A stretch of DNA of 64,000 bases, taken from assembly GCA_027625915.1 (NCBI GenBank), contig JANTQA010000045.1, forward strand, positions 1,984,001 to 2,048,000. The letters run 5' to 3'. The DNA comes from Anaeramoeba flamelloides. Taxonomy: Eukaryota; Metamonada; Anaeramoebidae. The stretch's first letter is position 1; every line of letters starts with the position of its first letter. Made by a program: the position numbers and the translations under genes. Below the pieces are notes generated by a model. The model ran no database searches. It was not told where the DNA came from and saw only the letters and a program-made list of their open reading frames with translations. Below, in pieces: positions 1-11,987 of this stretch.

Positions 1-289
1 AATTCTAAATTTATATATTGAATTTTCTATCAATTCTCTAATGTTAACAAGATTATAATCCACCAGATATCTTTTCTTTTAAAAATGAAAGGAAAAAAAA
101 ATGTAATTTTAACTGAGGCAAGTATGAGAACAAGAGTAGGAAAATCAAAATATAAATTAAAGAAAGTTAAAAAGAGAATAATAAAATACTAAAAACTTAA
201 TTAAAACAATTTTTTTTTTACACCAACACCAGTTTGAAAAAAAAAAAATAAGAAATTTTATATTACCGTTTCAGAAAAAAAGTGAAACA

Positions 290-680
290 GGAAAAAAAGT
301 GAAACACGATTTTTTTAATTGTGAACATTACTGAAAATGAAAAGTAAAATCAAATAAATAGAAGAGATCAATTAACTTCAAATAATAACCCATTATATTA
401 TTTTCAATCAACCCAACAAGTACAATTTAAATCTACATTCTTTATCGGAATTTTTTAAGAGTGATTTTGGTCATTTCAAAAATAATCATTTTTTTGCACA
501 AATTTTTAATAATTGAGCAACCAAAGAAAACCCCATACAAAAAGATAGTATTAAAAAAACTGTTATTGTACTGAATACTTCATTTTGTCTTTGTTTATTT
601 ATTTATTCTTCTTTTAATTGATCTTACTTTAAATTTTCAGTAATGTTCCCAATTAAAAACTGTGTTTCACTTTTTTTCCG
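290..680. mobile_element. MITE-like element with ~47-bp terminal inverted repeats
   Basis: The left end (about 290-337) begins GGAAAAAAAGTGAAACAC and continues through TTTTTAATTG, GAACATTACTG and AAAAT. The right end (about 634-680) is its inverted copy with few differences. The 391-bp unit has no ORF. A partial extra copy of GAAAAAAAGTGAAACA lies just outside the left end (274-289). A diverged relative of the right half is seen near 47215-47375. A non-autonomous DNA element is inferred; no target-site duplication could be fixed. Confidence 0.6.
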
Positions 681-1503
681 CAATAGTTAGATAAAATTTA
701 TTTGATAATTAAGATCTCATGATTAGGAATAAAGTTTATTTAGAATATTATCAACATTTCCAAAACTTCAATTTATTGAGGCTAATCCCTTAAATTTCGA
801 AAAATATATTAATCTTCAAATAATAAGATTTTTCTATTCAATACACCAAGTAAAAAGACGAAACTTTATTATTTTATTTTATTAATGTACTTTTCTGATT
901 ATTCCTATTATTTGATTTCAAGACTTGAAAAATACAAAAACTTCAATCAGTTAATAATTCTAAACTTTTGAACAGTTTTTTAAATCTTCGTAAACCAAAC
1001 TTATCAATGCTAAATAATTATCAAAAGACCCAAAACTGATCTAGTGAAAAAATGTTATTTTTCCACTTTCCTAATTATTGTTAACTTGGTGACTTATATT
1101 TAAACCATTTTTTTTTTGAAAAGTTTGCTTTTAAAGAAAAGACCATAAAAATAAATTAAATTTAACTAATTTGAGAAAACTCTTTAAATTTATATTTCTT
1201 ATGAATTTGATTTCAAAAGGTCTGAATTTAAGAAAGTAAAATATAACTTTTGATAAACCTTTACGTTTTTTGTGTCGAATTTTCACCAATTGAGGCAATC
1301 AAGATCTTCATTTTTTTGTTTCTTTAATTAAATATTATTTTCATTTGTAACAAACACACAAAAAAGCAAAAGAAGCAATTCTCTTGACAAAAATCCATTT
1401 TCCAAAATACAAATTTCCAAAAAAAAAAATTAACCAAGAAAAGAAAAGAAAAGAAAAGAAAAGAAAATAAAATAAATAACAAAAATAAAAACAAAATTTC
1501 AAA
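681..1503. other. Intergenic, 5' flank of the ankyrin-kinase gene
   Basis: AT-rich non-coding DNA with no supported gene. The last 70 bases before the ATG hold a run of about six AAAAG units (1437-1466) and A-rich sequence typical of a leader in this window. No TATA box or other promoter element stands out above the base composition. Confidence 0.5.
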
Positions 1504-3303
1504 ATGAATTCGGAATTATTAGATCAGTCTTTTAATTATTCCATTTCAGAACACAAATATGAAGAATTTGTAAATTTAATGAAAGAAAATGATGTTGATG
1601 TAAATTACCGCCTGGAAACCTTCGACTTTGAAACGCTTTTACACAAAGCTGTTGAAATGGTGTGCTTTCCTATTGTAAAATACTTGGTCGAGCATTCGGC
1701 GTCTGTCACGGAGACTGACTATAGTCGGTTAACACCCTTGCAGTTGCTGTGTAGTTTAGAGTATGAAGGAGAAACCTTATGTGAGAGTCTCAAGATCATG
1801 AGCATTTTATTAAAATACAAAAGCGATGTTAACAAGAGGATAAGCAAGGGCAGCAGTGGGCGCACTGCACTATTTCTATGCATTGAAAACGAGAATTACC
1901 ATTTTGTCGAGACCTTAATCAACCAAGGCGCAGAGCTAAATGTAAGGTGTGGTCACTCAAGGAGAACTGCGCTACACATAGCTGCAATGAAGTGTCCCAA
2001 GAGGCTTGTTCTCATGCTCCTAAGGTATGGTGCGGATCCACTAATTAAGGACAAGAAAGAGAATTTTTGTTACGATTTGATCGAAACAAAGAGACCAAAT
2101 CTCTCTGAGGAGCTCAAGAATTATAGCCAAGTGTATCTGGACTATTCTCCAAATTGTATTTTACAGTTTGCAAACACATACGAAGCAATAATTTCTGGAA
2201 GTTCCAATTATTTAATAAACTCTGATGATGTGACAGATTTGGAATCAATCTGTGAAGGGTCCTATGGTGTTGTTTATAAGGGGAAATACCAAAACAAATC
2301 TGATGTTGCAGTCAAGCGATTTAAAAACTCAACCACACCAAGTAGCAAGCAGTTGATTATCCGAGAAATTGCCATCTTTTGTACCTGCGATCATCAAAAC
2401 ATAATCAAAATGCATGGATATTTCTATGCACCGATCAGCAAAATTGAAAAACAAACAACCAAAAGCAATTCTCTTTTTGATATCATACACTGTAGCAATA
2501 GTAATAGCAATAGCAACAATAATGAGAATAATTTTAATATTAATTTTGAAAATGGGAGCATTACAAAGAATTGCCATAATAATTTACTGAAAGACGAAAT
2601 CGATACTTTGGAATTTTTCAAACTGAACGAACAAGAAAACTCTTCGTCGCAATCTTGGATAGTGACAGAGTGGATGCCAATTGATTTGCACTCATTTTTG
2701 TATCCACCCTCTGGGACAAATAATCATCACCAAGGATTTTTTTCAAATCAAAAAATCATCAAATTAAAGCCACACGTTATCCTAAAAATAATCAAAGGCA
2801 TTGCAAAAGGAATGAAGTATTTGCACTATAATAAAAAAATAGTCCATCGAGATTTAAAACCCTCAAATATTCTATTAAACTCTGAAAACGAACCAAAAAT
2901 AATGGACTTTGGTTTGTCAAGGTTTGAAACACAAGCGCCAAATTCAGAAATTGGAAAAACCAGTTTGAAAAGAACAATGACTTTAAACCGCGGCACAGAT
3001 TTATACATGGCACCCGAAATGAAAAGAAAAGACCTTTCAAACCAAGAATCAGATTATTCTTTCCCCGTAGATGTTTTTAGCTTTGGTTTGATCATGTGGG
3101 AAATTATCATGAGAAAAAAGCCGAGAGAATTGGCATTTGCCATTTCCCAAAAAAATGACATCTCTTCAATTGAAATGCCTTCAAACGAAGACTGTTCTCC
3201 AATAATAACGGATTTATTGAAAAAATGCATTCAAATAAATATGGCACAACGACCAAAATTTGAAGAAATTTGCCAAGCTTTGGATCAAATACAATTAAAT
3301 TAA
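1504..3303 (+). CDS. Ankyrin-repeat protein kinase (TKL-like)
   Basis: A predicted cytosolic Ser/Thr-type protein kinase, 599 residues in one exon. Residues about 40-180 hold four ankyrin-type repeats, for example RTALHIAAMKCPKRLVLMLL near 153. The kinase domain follows. It has the glycine loop GSYGVVYKG from residue 252, VAVKRF with the ATP-binding lysine at 271, HRDLKPSN with the catalytic aspartate at 450, DFG at 468-470, APE at 503-505 and the late DVFSFGLIMWE motif. All core catalytic residues are present, so it should be active. An Asn/Ser-rich insert (about 330-390) lies between the early strands and the hinge, VTEWM. The ankyrin-then-kinase order resembles TKL kinases that respond to protein partners; the substrate is unknown. 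The ATG follows an A-rich leader and is the first in frame. Confidence 0.93.
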   Translation: MNSELLDQSFNYSISEHKYEEFVNLMKENDVDVNYRLETFDFETLLHKAVEMVCFPIVKYLVEHSASVTETDYSRLTPLQLLCSLEYEGETLCESLKIMSILLKYKSDVNKRISKGSSGRTALFLCIENENYHFVETLINQGAELNVRCGHSRRTALHIAAMKCPKRLVLMLLRYGADPLIKDKKENFCYDLIETKRPNLSEELKNYSQVYLDYSPNCILQFANTYEAIISGSSNYLINSDDVTDLESICEGSYGVVYKGKYQNKSDVAVKRFKNSTTPSSKQLIIREIAIFCTCDHQNIIKMHGYFYAPISKIEKQTTKSNSLFDIIHCSNSNSNSNNNENNFNINFENGSITKNCHNNLLKDEIDTLEFFKLNEQENSSSQSWIVTEWMPIDLHSFLYPPSGTNNHHQGFFSNQKIIKLKPHVILKIIKGIAKGMKYLHYNKKIVHRDLKPSNILLNSENEPKIMDFGLSRFETQAPNSEIGKTSLKRTMTLNRGTDLYMAPEMKRKDLSNQESDYSFPVDVFSFGLIMWEIIMRKKPRELAFAISQKNDISSIEMPSNEDCSPIITDLLKKCIQINMAQRPKFEEICQALDQIQLN

Positions 3304-5729
3304 ACAAAATTGATTTTATTAAATTTCATTCTTTTCACATAGGCTATTATTAATAATAGAATATTTACATTTCATTTTATTTTGCATAATTGTTTAATTT
3401 TAAAGAGGAATTTTGAAATTGAATTTTAAAATTTTTTTCTCAAAATTTCATAAATATGTTTATTTCAATAATATAGTTTGAATTAATTAATAATAAATCA
3501 GATAATTGTCAATAGTTGATTTGGCATCAAAACTCACATTAAAAATAATTTAGATCATTAAAATTTTGTTTGTTTTTTTTTAATTTGAAAATTTTAATTT
3601 TAATAGTTAATACTTTTATAATCCCCGAAATAACAAAAATATTCACATTTTTTTTTTTTTTATTCAAGGATCAGTTTTGAAACCATTTAAAATTTTTTTG
3701 TCCAATAATATGAAAAAGCAATGATCAATACTGAAAGGTTTAATCGTAAATTTAATTTTGATTCCAGTGATCCCATTTATTTTAAAGATTCAAAGTCTTA
3801 TATTCATTAACTTATATAAAATATTTTTATACTGGCCAATAAAAGAAAGGAATTAATTTTCATTTCGGCAATAAACAATTGATTTTTTAAATATTGTACT
3901 TTATCAGGAGTGAAAAAGCGATATTTTACACCTATTCAAACTCTTACATGAAAATTAATCTTTAATTAAAATTAGAATATCTTCAAATTCAAGAAAATTC
4001 CAAAGTTTATGATTTTTAATGTAAAACTTGTATGATTTATCAAGAATTATTAAAACATCAAAGTGATTAAATTACTTTTGAGAAATAAAAATCAAAAAAT
4101 TATCAAAATTTGAAATGAAAGTTTCTGTGATTTTTGTAATTTCTATGGTTTCTGTGGTTTCTGTGATTTGTTTTTACAAATAGAAATGAAAAAATTCTGA
4201 ACTATTTTTGAACTTATAGAATTAAAGATCTTCAAGATCTTCTCTATTTCAATTTATAATTTAAGTTTTATTTGGGATACAAAAAATTTTTTTCAATTTT
4301 TAATAATTGTTTTTTTTTTTTTTTTTTTACTAAAAACTGTTTTTAAACATTATAAATTTTGTAGATCTGAATACTTTTTCAAATTTGAGATTCTGAATTC
4401 AAATTAATCTATGTAGATATTTTGTTGAATTTTCTCTGAAATTTGAATTTAATAATTCTAATACACTTTTCCATTGATTTTGAGTACGAATAAAAATCAT
4501 ACAATTTGAGAAGAAATCAAAAATAAAGGTTCTATTGTTTCACATTTACTCTTTTATACTCAAAGACAGAAAAAAATACCGGAAGAATTTCTCATGTTAT
4601 TTTCACTCAGTAATTTTGGAAAACTAACCAAGATATTATGTTATCTTTTTTTAATAAATTGTAACTTGAGAGATTGAATGTATTGAAATAATGTTTTATG
4701 GGAGCCACAATTTAAACTTTTCGATTGAAAAAAGAATGGACCGACCTTGAATTTTTTGGAAATTCTTTAATAACGAACCAAATTTAATTAAATTATATAT
4801 TTGATTTTTTTATCCCAAATACCACTAGAATTGTAAGAATAAAAATGCCAGGGATAACATATCTTCATCAAAGGAAATTAGGGGTTTTATTGTCAAAATA
4901 ATCTCATTCACTAATCTCAAAAAAATTCCAATAATTTGTTTTCTTAGATATCTGAAATAATTCTTCGTTTTTATACTAAGTCAATTTCATCTTAGTATAA
5001 TTCATTTTGAGTAATTTATTTAACTCTATTTTAATTTTTGATTTATTTGTCAAATTAAAAACTGTTTAAAAATCAAAAGTAATTTTTGACAAATAAAAAA
5101 ATCAAAAGAAACGAAATTTTCAAAGCGAGACAATAAAAATAATCACAAAAACTCATAACCAACAACAATTATTACGTTACACTTCTTTAAATATTACTTT
5201 AGTTTTGAACTATTTCAAAGATGAGTTGAATATTACCAAATGAAGAAATACTAAAAATTGAAAATTACACATCAACATTTTGGGGTTTAAAAAAACTATC
5301 CATACTTTAATGATCAGAAATTTTAAAAAAAGAAACTCACCCAAACATTCTTTTCTTTAAAAAAATAATAAATTAATTCCAAAATAGAGAAAAAAATAAA
5401 CCCACAAGAATTTTAATCGAGGTCGTTTCAACCAATTTCCTAAAACTAAAAAGGAAAACATTGTAAATTCATCCCTTTTCACAAATAAAGTCAAAAAAAA
5501 CCAAATTATATTCGCCTTACATAATTTTTTTTGAATTCTTTTTGTGGTGGAGAGAATTTTTTTAAAAAATTAATTAATCATAAAATTTGATATAAAAATT
5601 AAATTTTCAAAATTTGTCTTATAAAAAATGCAATGAAAAGATACAAAAAATATTTTTGAAATTTTAGAGATAACTGAATTAAATAAAAAAAAACACCGAT
5701 TGATAATTTGTTAATACTTTTTTAATAGT
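3304..5729. other. Intergenic, no gene seen
   Basis: AT-rich spacer full of A/T homopolymers. Neither strand has an open frame with protein-like composition, and no RNA gene was recognised. Confidence 0.5.
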
Positions 5730-6271
5730 AAACTTTGTTTTAGTTAAAGTTGCCCAACATTTTTTTTTCAAATAACAATTATTTTTAAGGATTGACCTTT
5801 AAAATACAAATAAAGAAATAAATAGAATAATCCATATCAAAGAATAGTTGCTATCCATATGGAACCCAAAACTAATAAATCAATAAATTTTACTAAAAAT
5901 TGAAAAACCCAAATTCCTAGGTTCATATTGAGAAAAAAAAAAAATGTTCATTTCGATCTTCAATTGGAGAATCAAATAAAAATCCTAATAGAAATAAATA
6001 CCATTTCTCTACAATCATTTTTACTCTTTCAGTAACATTTGAATAACACATTTTTACCTAGTTACTATCAATCTTGCAATAAAAAAAAATTTTAAAACAA
6101 TATGTTTGCATAAAAAAAATGAAAAAAAAAAGCCAAATAAAGTAAAAGCATGGAAAAATGATTGAAATTTCCAAAATAAATTTCTTTTTCTTCTAATTTT
6201 TATTCAAAGCCTTTAAATACATGTAATTCACCCCCACACACAACTGTGCCCCTTTGACTGGAAAAAGGTTT
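5730..6271 (+). mobile_element. MITE family B, copy 1
   Basis: A 542-bp unit. The left end AAACTTTGTTTTAGTTAAAG is inverted at the right end, which ends in CTTTGACTGGAAAAAGG. It matches an inverted copy at 40966-41506 over its length, including the blocks GATCTTCAATTG and CCTTTAAATACATG. It has no coding capacity. The left flank is TA|AAC; the right flank has lost the TA. Confidence 0.65.
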
Positions 6272-6467
6272 TTTATAAAATTTTAGTAGATGTCCAAAAC
6301 TTTGAAAATTTTGTTTTTATTTAAAAATTAATTTTTTTAACATTAAAAATATTGATAAGGTTTGAAAATGAAGATCTAATGTTAATTTATTTAGTTTTCT
6401 TCTAAAAATTTGGAAGTTGAAATAATAATGTTTTTAAAAATATATAATTTAAATATCTAATTTATAT

Positions 6468-6562
6468 TTATATATATATATATAAATTCAATAAGTAATA
6501 TAAAATATTGTTATATATAAAACTAGGATTATATATATATTTATATACACACACATATATAT
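6468..6562. repeat. TA/CA microsatellite tract
   Basis: Short runs of (TA)n and (CA)n around TATATATATA and ACACACACATATATAT, just beyond the 3' end of the FYVE-finger gene. Simple sequence with no further meaning seen. Confidence 0.7.
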
Positions 6563-6585
6563 ACCTAGATCGAATAATTTTTTAT

Positions 6586-9500
6586 TTAATATATTTTTTT
6601 ATTTGCATTTTTTATTTTTATAACTTGTGTTGTTTCAATTAAACCATTTTCATCCTTTGAAATTAATTTAATAAGCCCGCCAGGTATATTTCGAGATATC
6701 CATAAAAGATTTTGTTTTTTCTTCCCGTTAATTTGGACTTCAATTTCTTGAAATACTAAGCAATGGAACGAAATATTATTTATTATCTGGATATCTTGCA
6801 ATTTGATAATTCTCCTGTCTTTATATCGAAAAGTTTTTTTATTTATTTGGAAAATTCGTATTGGGAAATCAAGAAAGGAAACCACCGGAATCCATTCATA
6901 AATCATTATTGATTTATTCGTTTTTGAATGTGATTTATAAATATTACAATTAAACATTTTCCCGTTTATTGTAATTAAATCGCACCCAATATTTTCTTTA
7001 ATTATTCCATTATGCTCAATATAGTTGTCATCTTTCAAATCAGAAAATGATATTGTTTGATTATTTTGTTGATCATCAATATCCATCAATTGTAAAGTAT
7101 ACGTTGTGTTTGTTTTTTTAATAAGGCAATATGATAAAGAAAATTCTTTAATATTTTGATCATTATAACTAGTTTTTGTTTCAATAGTCGATCCTTCATT
7201 CCAGCTTTTCCAAAGATGCAAATTGTAAATATTTTTTTGGTTGTTTCTTTTATACCCAAGAAAATTATTTTTGTTTAAAAAAGCTTTGCAATTTTCACAT
7301 ACACTTACCGGTGAATTATAGCCAAATTTTGGTATTGGAGTTTGTTTTTTTAAACAATTTTTACAAAATCCTAAACCACAATGTCTATATTAAAAATTAC
7401 AAAAAAATATTGTTTATTTTTGTTTTTTTTTTTTTTAAGAAAACAACAGATTAGTACAAAGTAAAGTCAAAATTTATTTAAATAATTTAAGGGTGTTGTA
7501 ATCACCAGATAAATAAAAATTGTGTTTGATCATAAATTTCCGAAAAATATATTTGTTTAATAGTGCGTTCATAAAAAGATTCTGAGTATTTTTCAAGTAG
7601 AATTGATAATTTTCAGGGTGGTTTCATCATCCAAAATCAAAAAATTGAGTTTGATCTGGAATTCAAAAAAAAAAAATTGTGTTTGATCTGGAATTCCAAA
7701 AAAAAACAGATTTATTGATTTATTTATTCTTTTCTCGAGTAAGTGTAAATTGCACTCTAGATATCGTATTAATTAAATTTCCTGAAAGGGAAATTCAAGT
7801 GTACAATCAGAGATTTCGCATGATTATTTATCGGAAAGGACACACTGAAATTATTTTTATGGCTGGTTAAAGAAAAAATAAAAAATTGACAAAAGAAAAA
7901 CAAAAAAGTTATTTTAAAAATGTTTGTTCAAAAAATTTTCAAAATTTAATAAAACAGCTAGTAAACTTCAATAGAACTAAACTCTTTTTCAAACAAGAGG
8001 GTACACCTCTCAAATCATCAATAATATTGAATTTGATTGTTAATAAGATAATTACTTATTGCTGATTTTCATTTTAATTATTCATTTTTTCATTTTTTCA
8101 TTTTTTTTTTTATTTCTGGATATTGAACAGTTGGAAAATGAATAAAACAAGATCAGAAGAAACCAATTTGGAAATAATCTACCATTATACAAATGGAAAC
8201 AGCTTAAGTTTAATTTTGAATGGGCTAGATATAGGAATTAAGAAAGACCATTATTAATTTGATTTATGGAACAAAGAATAAAGAAAATAAAGAAAAAAAA
8301 ACAATTTCAACAAAATACCCAGAGGAATTACGGCTTTATATTGAAAATGAGACTTTAAAGATCAAAAGTTTGACCTGTAAAGAGTTATCAATGAAATTTA
8401 AAGAACTTTTCCCCTATTCAACGTATTCAAAGGTTTTTATTGATTTTATAATTTTTTTTCACTACAATTTACAAAACAAGATTTCTCATTTCAAATAAAA
8501 GGGTAAATCAGTTTTTAAAATATTGAATTTTAATTTTTATTTTTTTGTTTTATGAGTTTAAAGGATAAAATTGAGTGTTTTTTTTTTTTTTTTTTATGTT
8601 GTAAAGAGTTTCTTATATTTTAGAATGATACTACAATTAATTTGATTCAATTATGAATAATTCTTGTAATTTTCTGTGTCCTTTTATTTAAAAAAGAGTT
8701 GATTTTCAGAACTTTTTTAAAACAGTTTTTTAGATCACACTTTTTTTAAAAAATGACTTTACTATTTGTTTTGTCTAGACAATTTATTCATGATTTAAAT
8801 TGAAAATAAAATAGATTACATACAAAAAAATATATTTTGAACACATCAAAAGTTTAGAACAACATAAATTTTGATGTAATTAAGAAAAGTACTCCAAATG
8901 TGAAAATAAAAACAAAATTTTAGGAAATTATTAAAAAAGTTATTAAAAATAGGTTTCTCAAAATAAAGAGTTTTTGACATTAAATAAATTATTTCCATAT
9001 GTGTGATATATAAATTATGTCTTGGAATTTTTACAAATCATTTAATCCTTTTGTTTAAATTTTATGAATTAACAAGATACTTTCAAATAAAAAATATGGT
9101 AAAAAAAAAAATAAAAAAAAAGAATTATTTGAGCCTAACCTATTAAAGTTTTGTAGTAAATATTTATTAAAAAGAATAATAAAAATGAAAATATTCTTAC
9201 TTGCAAAATTTTCTCCATTTCCTCATATTAAATTCCTCATCACAAGAAAAGCAATGGGTTGGTTGACTAATTTGCGGTTTCTCCAACAAATCAAATTGAT
9301 GGAAAAGTGGGTTATTTAAAAGAGAAATTGGCATTTCGTAGATCATTTTCCAACCTTGATCTATGCAATGGGTATTATTGATTATTATAATATATATTAA
9401 AAAAAAAAAAAAAAAATTATTTAATTATCAATTAAGATCATTTAAATGTGTAAGCAAAGCAAAAATTTATTTACAGAAATCTAATACTAAAATTAAATCA

Positions 9501-10917
9501 AATCTTTTCAAAAATCTTGAATTTGCCGAGCTTTAAAAAGAAAAGAATGCTTGAAAAAAGTGTGTTTTATGAAATTTTTTTTGTATAATTCAAATTTAGA
9601 AACCACGATTTCTGTTAGAATTGCTTCGATATACATTATTAATTTTATTTATTGAAAGATAAAAAAATAAAAAATTCGAAAAGATTATTATTTACCCTCA
9701 AGGTTTGTAAATTTTGAATTTAAATTTGAAATTAAATTTGTTACTTCAATTTGATTATTTTCTGTTTGTGTATTTTTATCCTTTTTAGCTTGATTAATAC
9801 TTAAACAAATTGTTCTGCAAACAAGTTCAAAAGTGTTTTGATTTGATACCCAGTTTTTAAGGTTTAATTCCTTCGAAGTTGTTATTGAATATATTAAGCA
9901 TATGGAATTTTTTAATTGTTTTATTCCGATAAATATTTCGACTGGAATTAAGTTTGAAATTTTCCCATAAATCATTACCACACCAATCATTTCTTTAATT
10001 GACTTTATGAATGGGAAAAGATGTTCTCTGCCCAAGATCCAAGAAGAATCAGAAATATTATCGAAAAAATGATTTTTATTAAATTTTGACAAAAATTGAT
10101 TTCCTGGAATAAAAAAATAAGGGTTAACAATATCCACTTCACTTAAATAGATTTGTTTTTTAAAATGTTCCAATATTGAATTTAAGACACGAACATTTGT
10201 CAATTCAACCTTAGGAATAATATCGATAAATAAATTTGAATAAATTTCTTTATTATTATTCTGTATCTTGAGCTTGTTATCATTGCCGGTTTTATTTGCA
10301 TTTCTATTTGAATCATCATCATCGTTATTTTTCTTATTCTTATTCTTCTCCTTCTTCTTCTCCTCGTTCTCGTTCTCGTTCTCGTTCTCGTTCTTATTTT
10401 TATGTTTATTATTTTTTCCATTCTTTTGAATTAAATCATATGATTTTGGAATATTATCGTTTTTAAAAAATTTTAATTTTAAATTAACATATTTATTTGT
10501 ATTTTTTTGAATTAAATTATCATTATCGTTATCAAATATTAAATTTATTGTTACATTTTTATTAAAAAAATTTTTTGTTAATTTTTTCTTTTTCTTTATA
10601 TTTGTTTTTCCATTTTGGATATTATTATAATTATTTGAATATTTTAAAATGATTTTTGATTTTCCTTGTTTGTCTATTTTAAGTATTAAATGGACTTTAT
10701 TCCTGGGGAAGATTTTTAAATACTTTGGGTATTTAAAATATAGATAATTATCATAGTATTGTTTGTATTTCATAGTATTTATACTTTTGAAAAAAAATAA
10801 TTCATTTAATTTTAAACTTGAGCAAGATATTAAAAAATGATATTTTAGTTGGTTATAAATATTTGACGGGCATGTCCCATACGTACATATAATAGCATCA
10901 TTTAACATATAAACCAT
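6586..10917 (-). CDS. FYVE-type zinc finger protein, 3 exons
   Basis: Exons on the minus strand are 10917-9696, 9360-9201 and 7384-6586, giving 726 residues with all phases consistent. Donors are GTAAAT and GTAAGA, acceptors GCATAG and ATATAG. The exon 2/3 junction lies inside a FYVE finger at residues 444-493. Four CxxC pairs are complete: HCFSC, WRKFCKHCG, FCKNC and VCENC. FYVE fingers bind phosphatidylinositol 3-phosphate on endosomes, but here the basic RR/KHHCR motif is reduced to WRKFCKHC, so lipid binding is uncertain. Residues about 130-215 are Lys/Asn/Glu low complexity; the rest matches no family I recognise. The frame stays open upstream of the chosen ATG through IVLRG. A possible intron (11044-10934, GTGAGT to AAAG) would join a further 5' exon, so the true N-terminus may lie upstream. 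Confidence 0.75.
8138..8498 (+). mobile_element. Tc1/mariner transposase fragment (N-terminal helix-turn-helix)
   Basis: Lies in the 1.8-kb intron of the FYVE gene, on the opposite strand. From the ATG at 8138 the frame reads MNKTRSEETNLEIIYHYTNG, typical of the first helix-turn-helix of Tc1/mariner transposases. A one-base frame change near 8250 leads to IINLIYGTKNKE and then EELRLYIENETLKIKSLTCK and ELSMKFKELFPYS, which look like the second helix-turn-helix. The DDE catalytic domain is absent. A dead, truncated DNA transposon copy. The family call is from pattern recognition, so moderate confidence. Confidence 0.5.
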
Positions 10918-10933
10918 CCCTCGAAGAACAATC

Positions 10934-11987
10934 CTTTGATTATATATATCTATATCAATTTAAATGTTATTAAATAATTTTAAGATTTTATTTAAAATGG
11001 TAAAAGAAAAATTTTATTTTAATTAAAATTATGTTTCTACTCACGAAATTATTCTATAGATATAAACTGGAAAAAAAAAAAAAAAAAAAAAAATTGATCG
11101 ATTTCCCTTCTTAATTGTAATATTAAAAACCAGTTGTGAGAATACGTAAGGTGTAAAAAGAGATATTATAAGATTTGGGATAAAACCAATAAAAAAAACA
11201 ATTAAACAATATTTTAAATAAGTCCTGAAATATAATTTTTTAAAAAAAAATAATAATTCTTTAAAATTCAAGAAATAATAATAATTAGACCTTATTAGTA
11301 ATAGACTTTTAAATTATTCTAATTCTATAGTAGCCTGAATATTTCAGAATTGAAAAAAAAAAATAAAATTCAAAACTAAAAAAAAGTGAATCACAATTTT
11401 TGAAAAGAGCATTATGGATTTTTTATTACTAAACTTTCAATGCAAAAAAAGGTCAAGATAGAAATTTTTTTCTTATAATTATCTGATTGAATTTTAAAAG
11501 ACATTACAGAGTCTCATTTTTCTGAAAGTTTATTGGTATTTTTAAAGATCTTTTTTTTTTCAACTTGACTTTTGTAAAAAAAAAATGAAGAAAATGAAAA
11601 GAAAAAGAAAAAGAAAATATCAGTGAAAAAAGAATTTAAAAACAAAAACAAATACAAAGAAAAAGAAAAATCTTTAAAAAAAAATTTCAGCAACATTCAA
11701 AATTATTTTTTTTTCTCAATTTAATGGAAAAAAAAATTGTTTTCAAATCAAGCAAATTCATCCAATAAATCTATATTTCTAAAGAAGAATTTAAAAAATA
11801 TCATAATTTTCTTTTGAAACAAAATCTAAATTTTGATGAATTAAATGAAAATTGGAATTTAAAATTCATTTTTGAAAATTCTTTAGAAATTGAAATTAAT
11901 TTGTTTCTTAAAAATTTGGAGAATAAAAGTTTTTCCAGAGGAATGACCTGAAAATAAAATTGGGTAAAGAAAGAAGGAGTTGTCTCT
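10934..11987. other. Upstream of FYVE gene; possible 5' exon, otherwise no gene
   Basis: On the minus strand a 22-base segment (11066-11045) sits between a run of more than 20 T ending CCAG and a GTGAGT donor. It is in frame with the FYVE gene across an intron of 111 bases, so it may be a tiny 5' exon. The longer open frame above it (to 11271) is mostly hydrophobic and runs through the poly-T, which argues against coding. The rest is AT-rich spacer. Confidence 0.35.

Noticed and set aside
11514-11696. Phe-rich ORF upstream of the FYVE gene
   Set aside because: Product of T-rich sequence, with no start context or splice partner.
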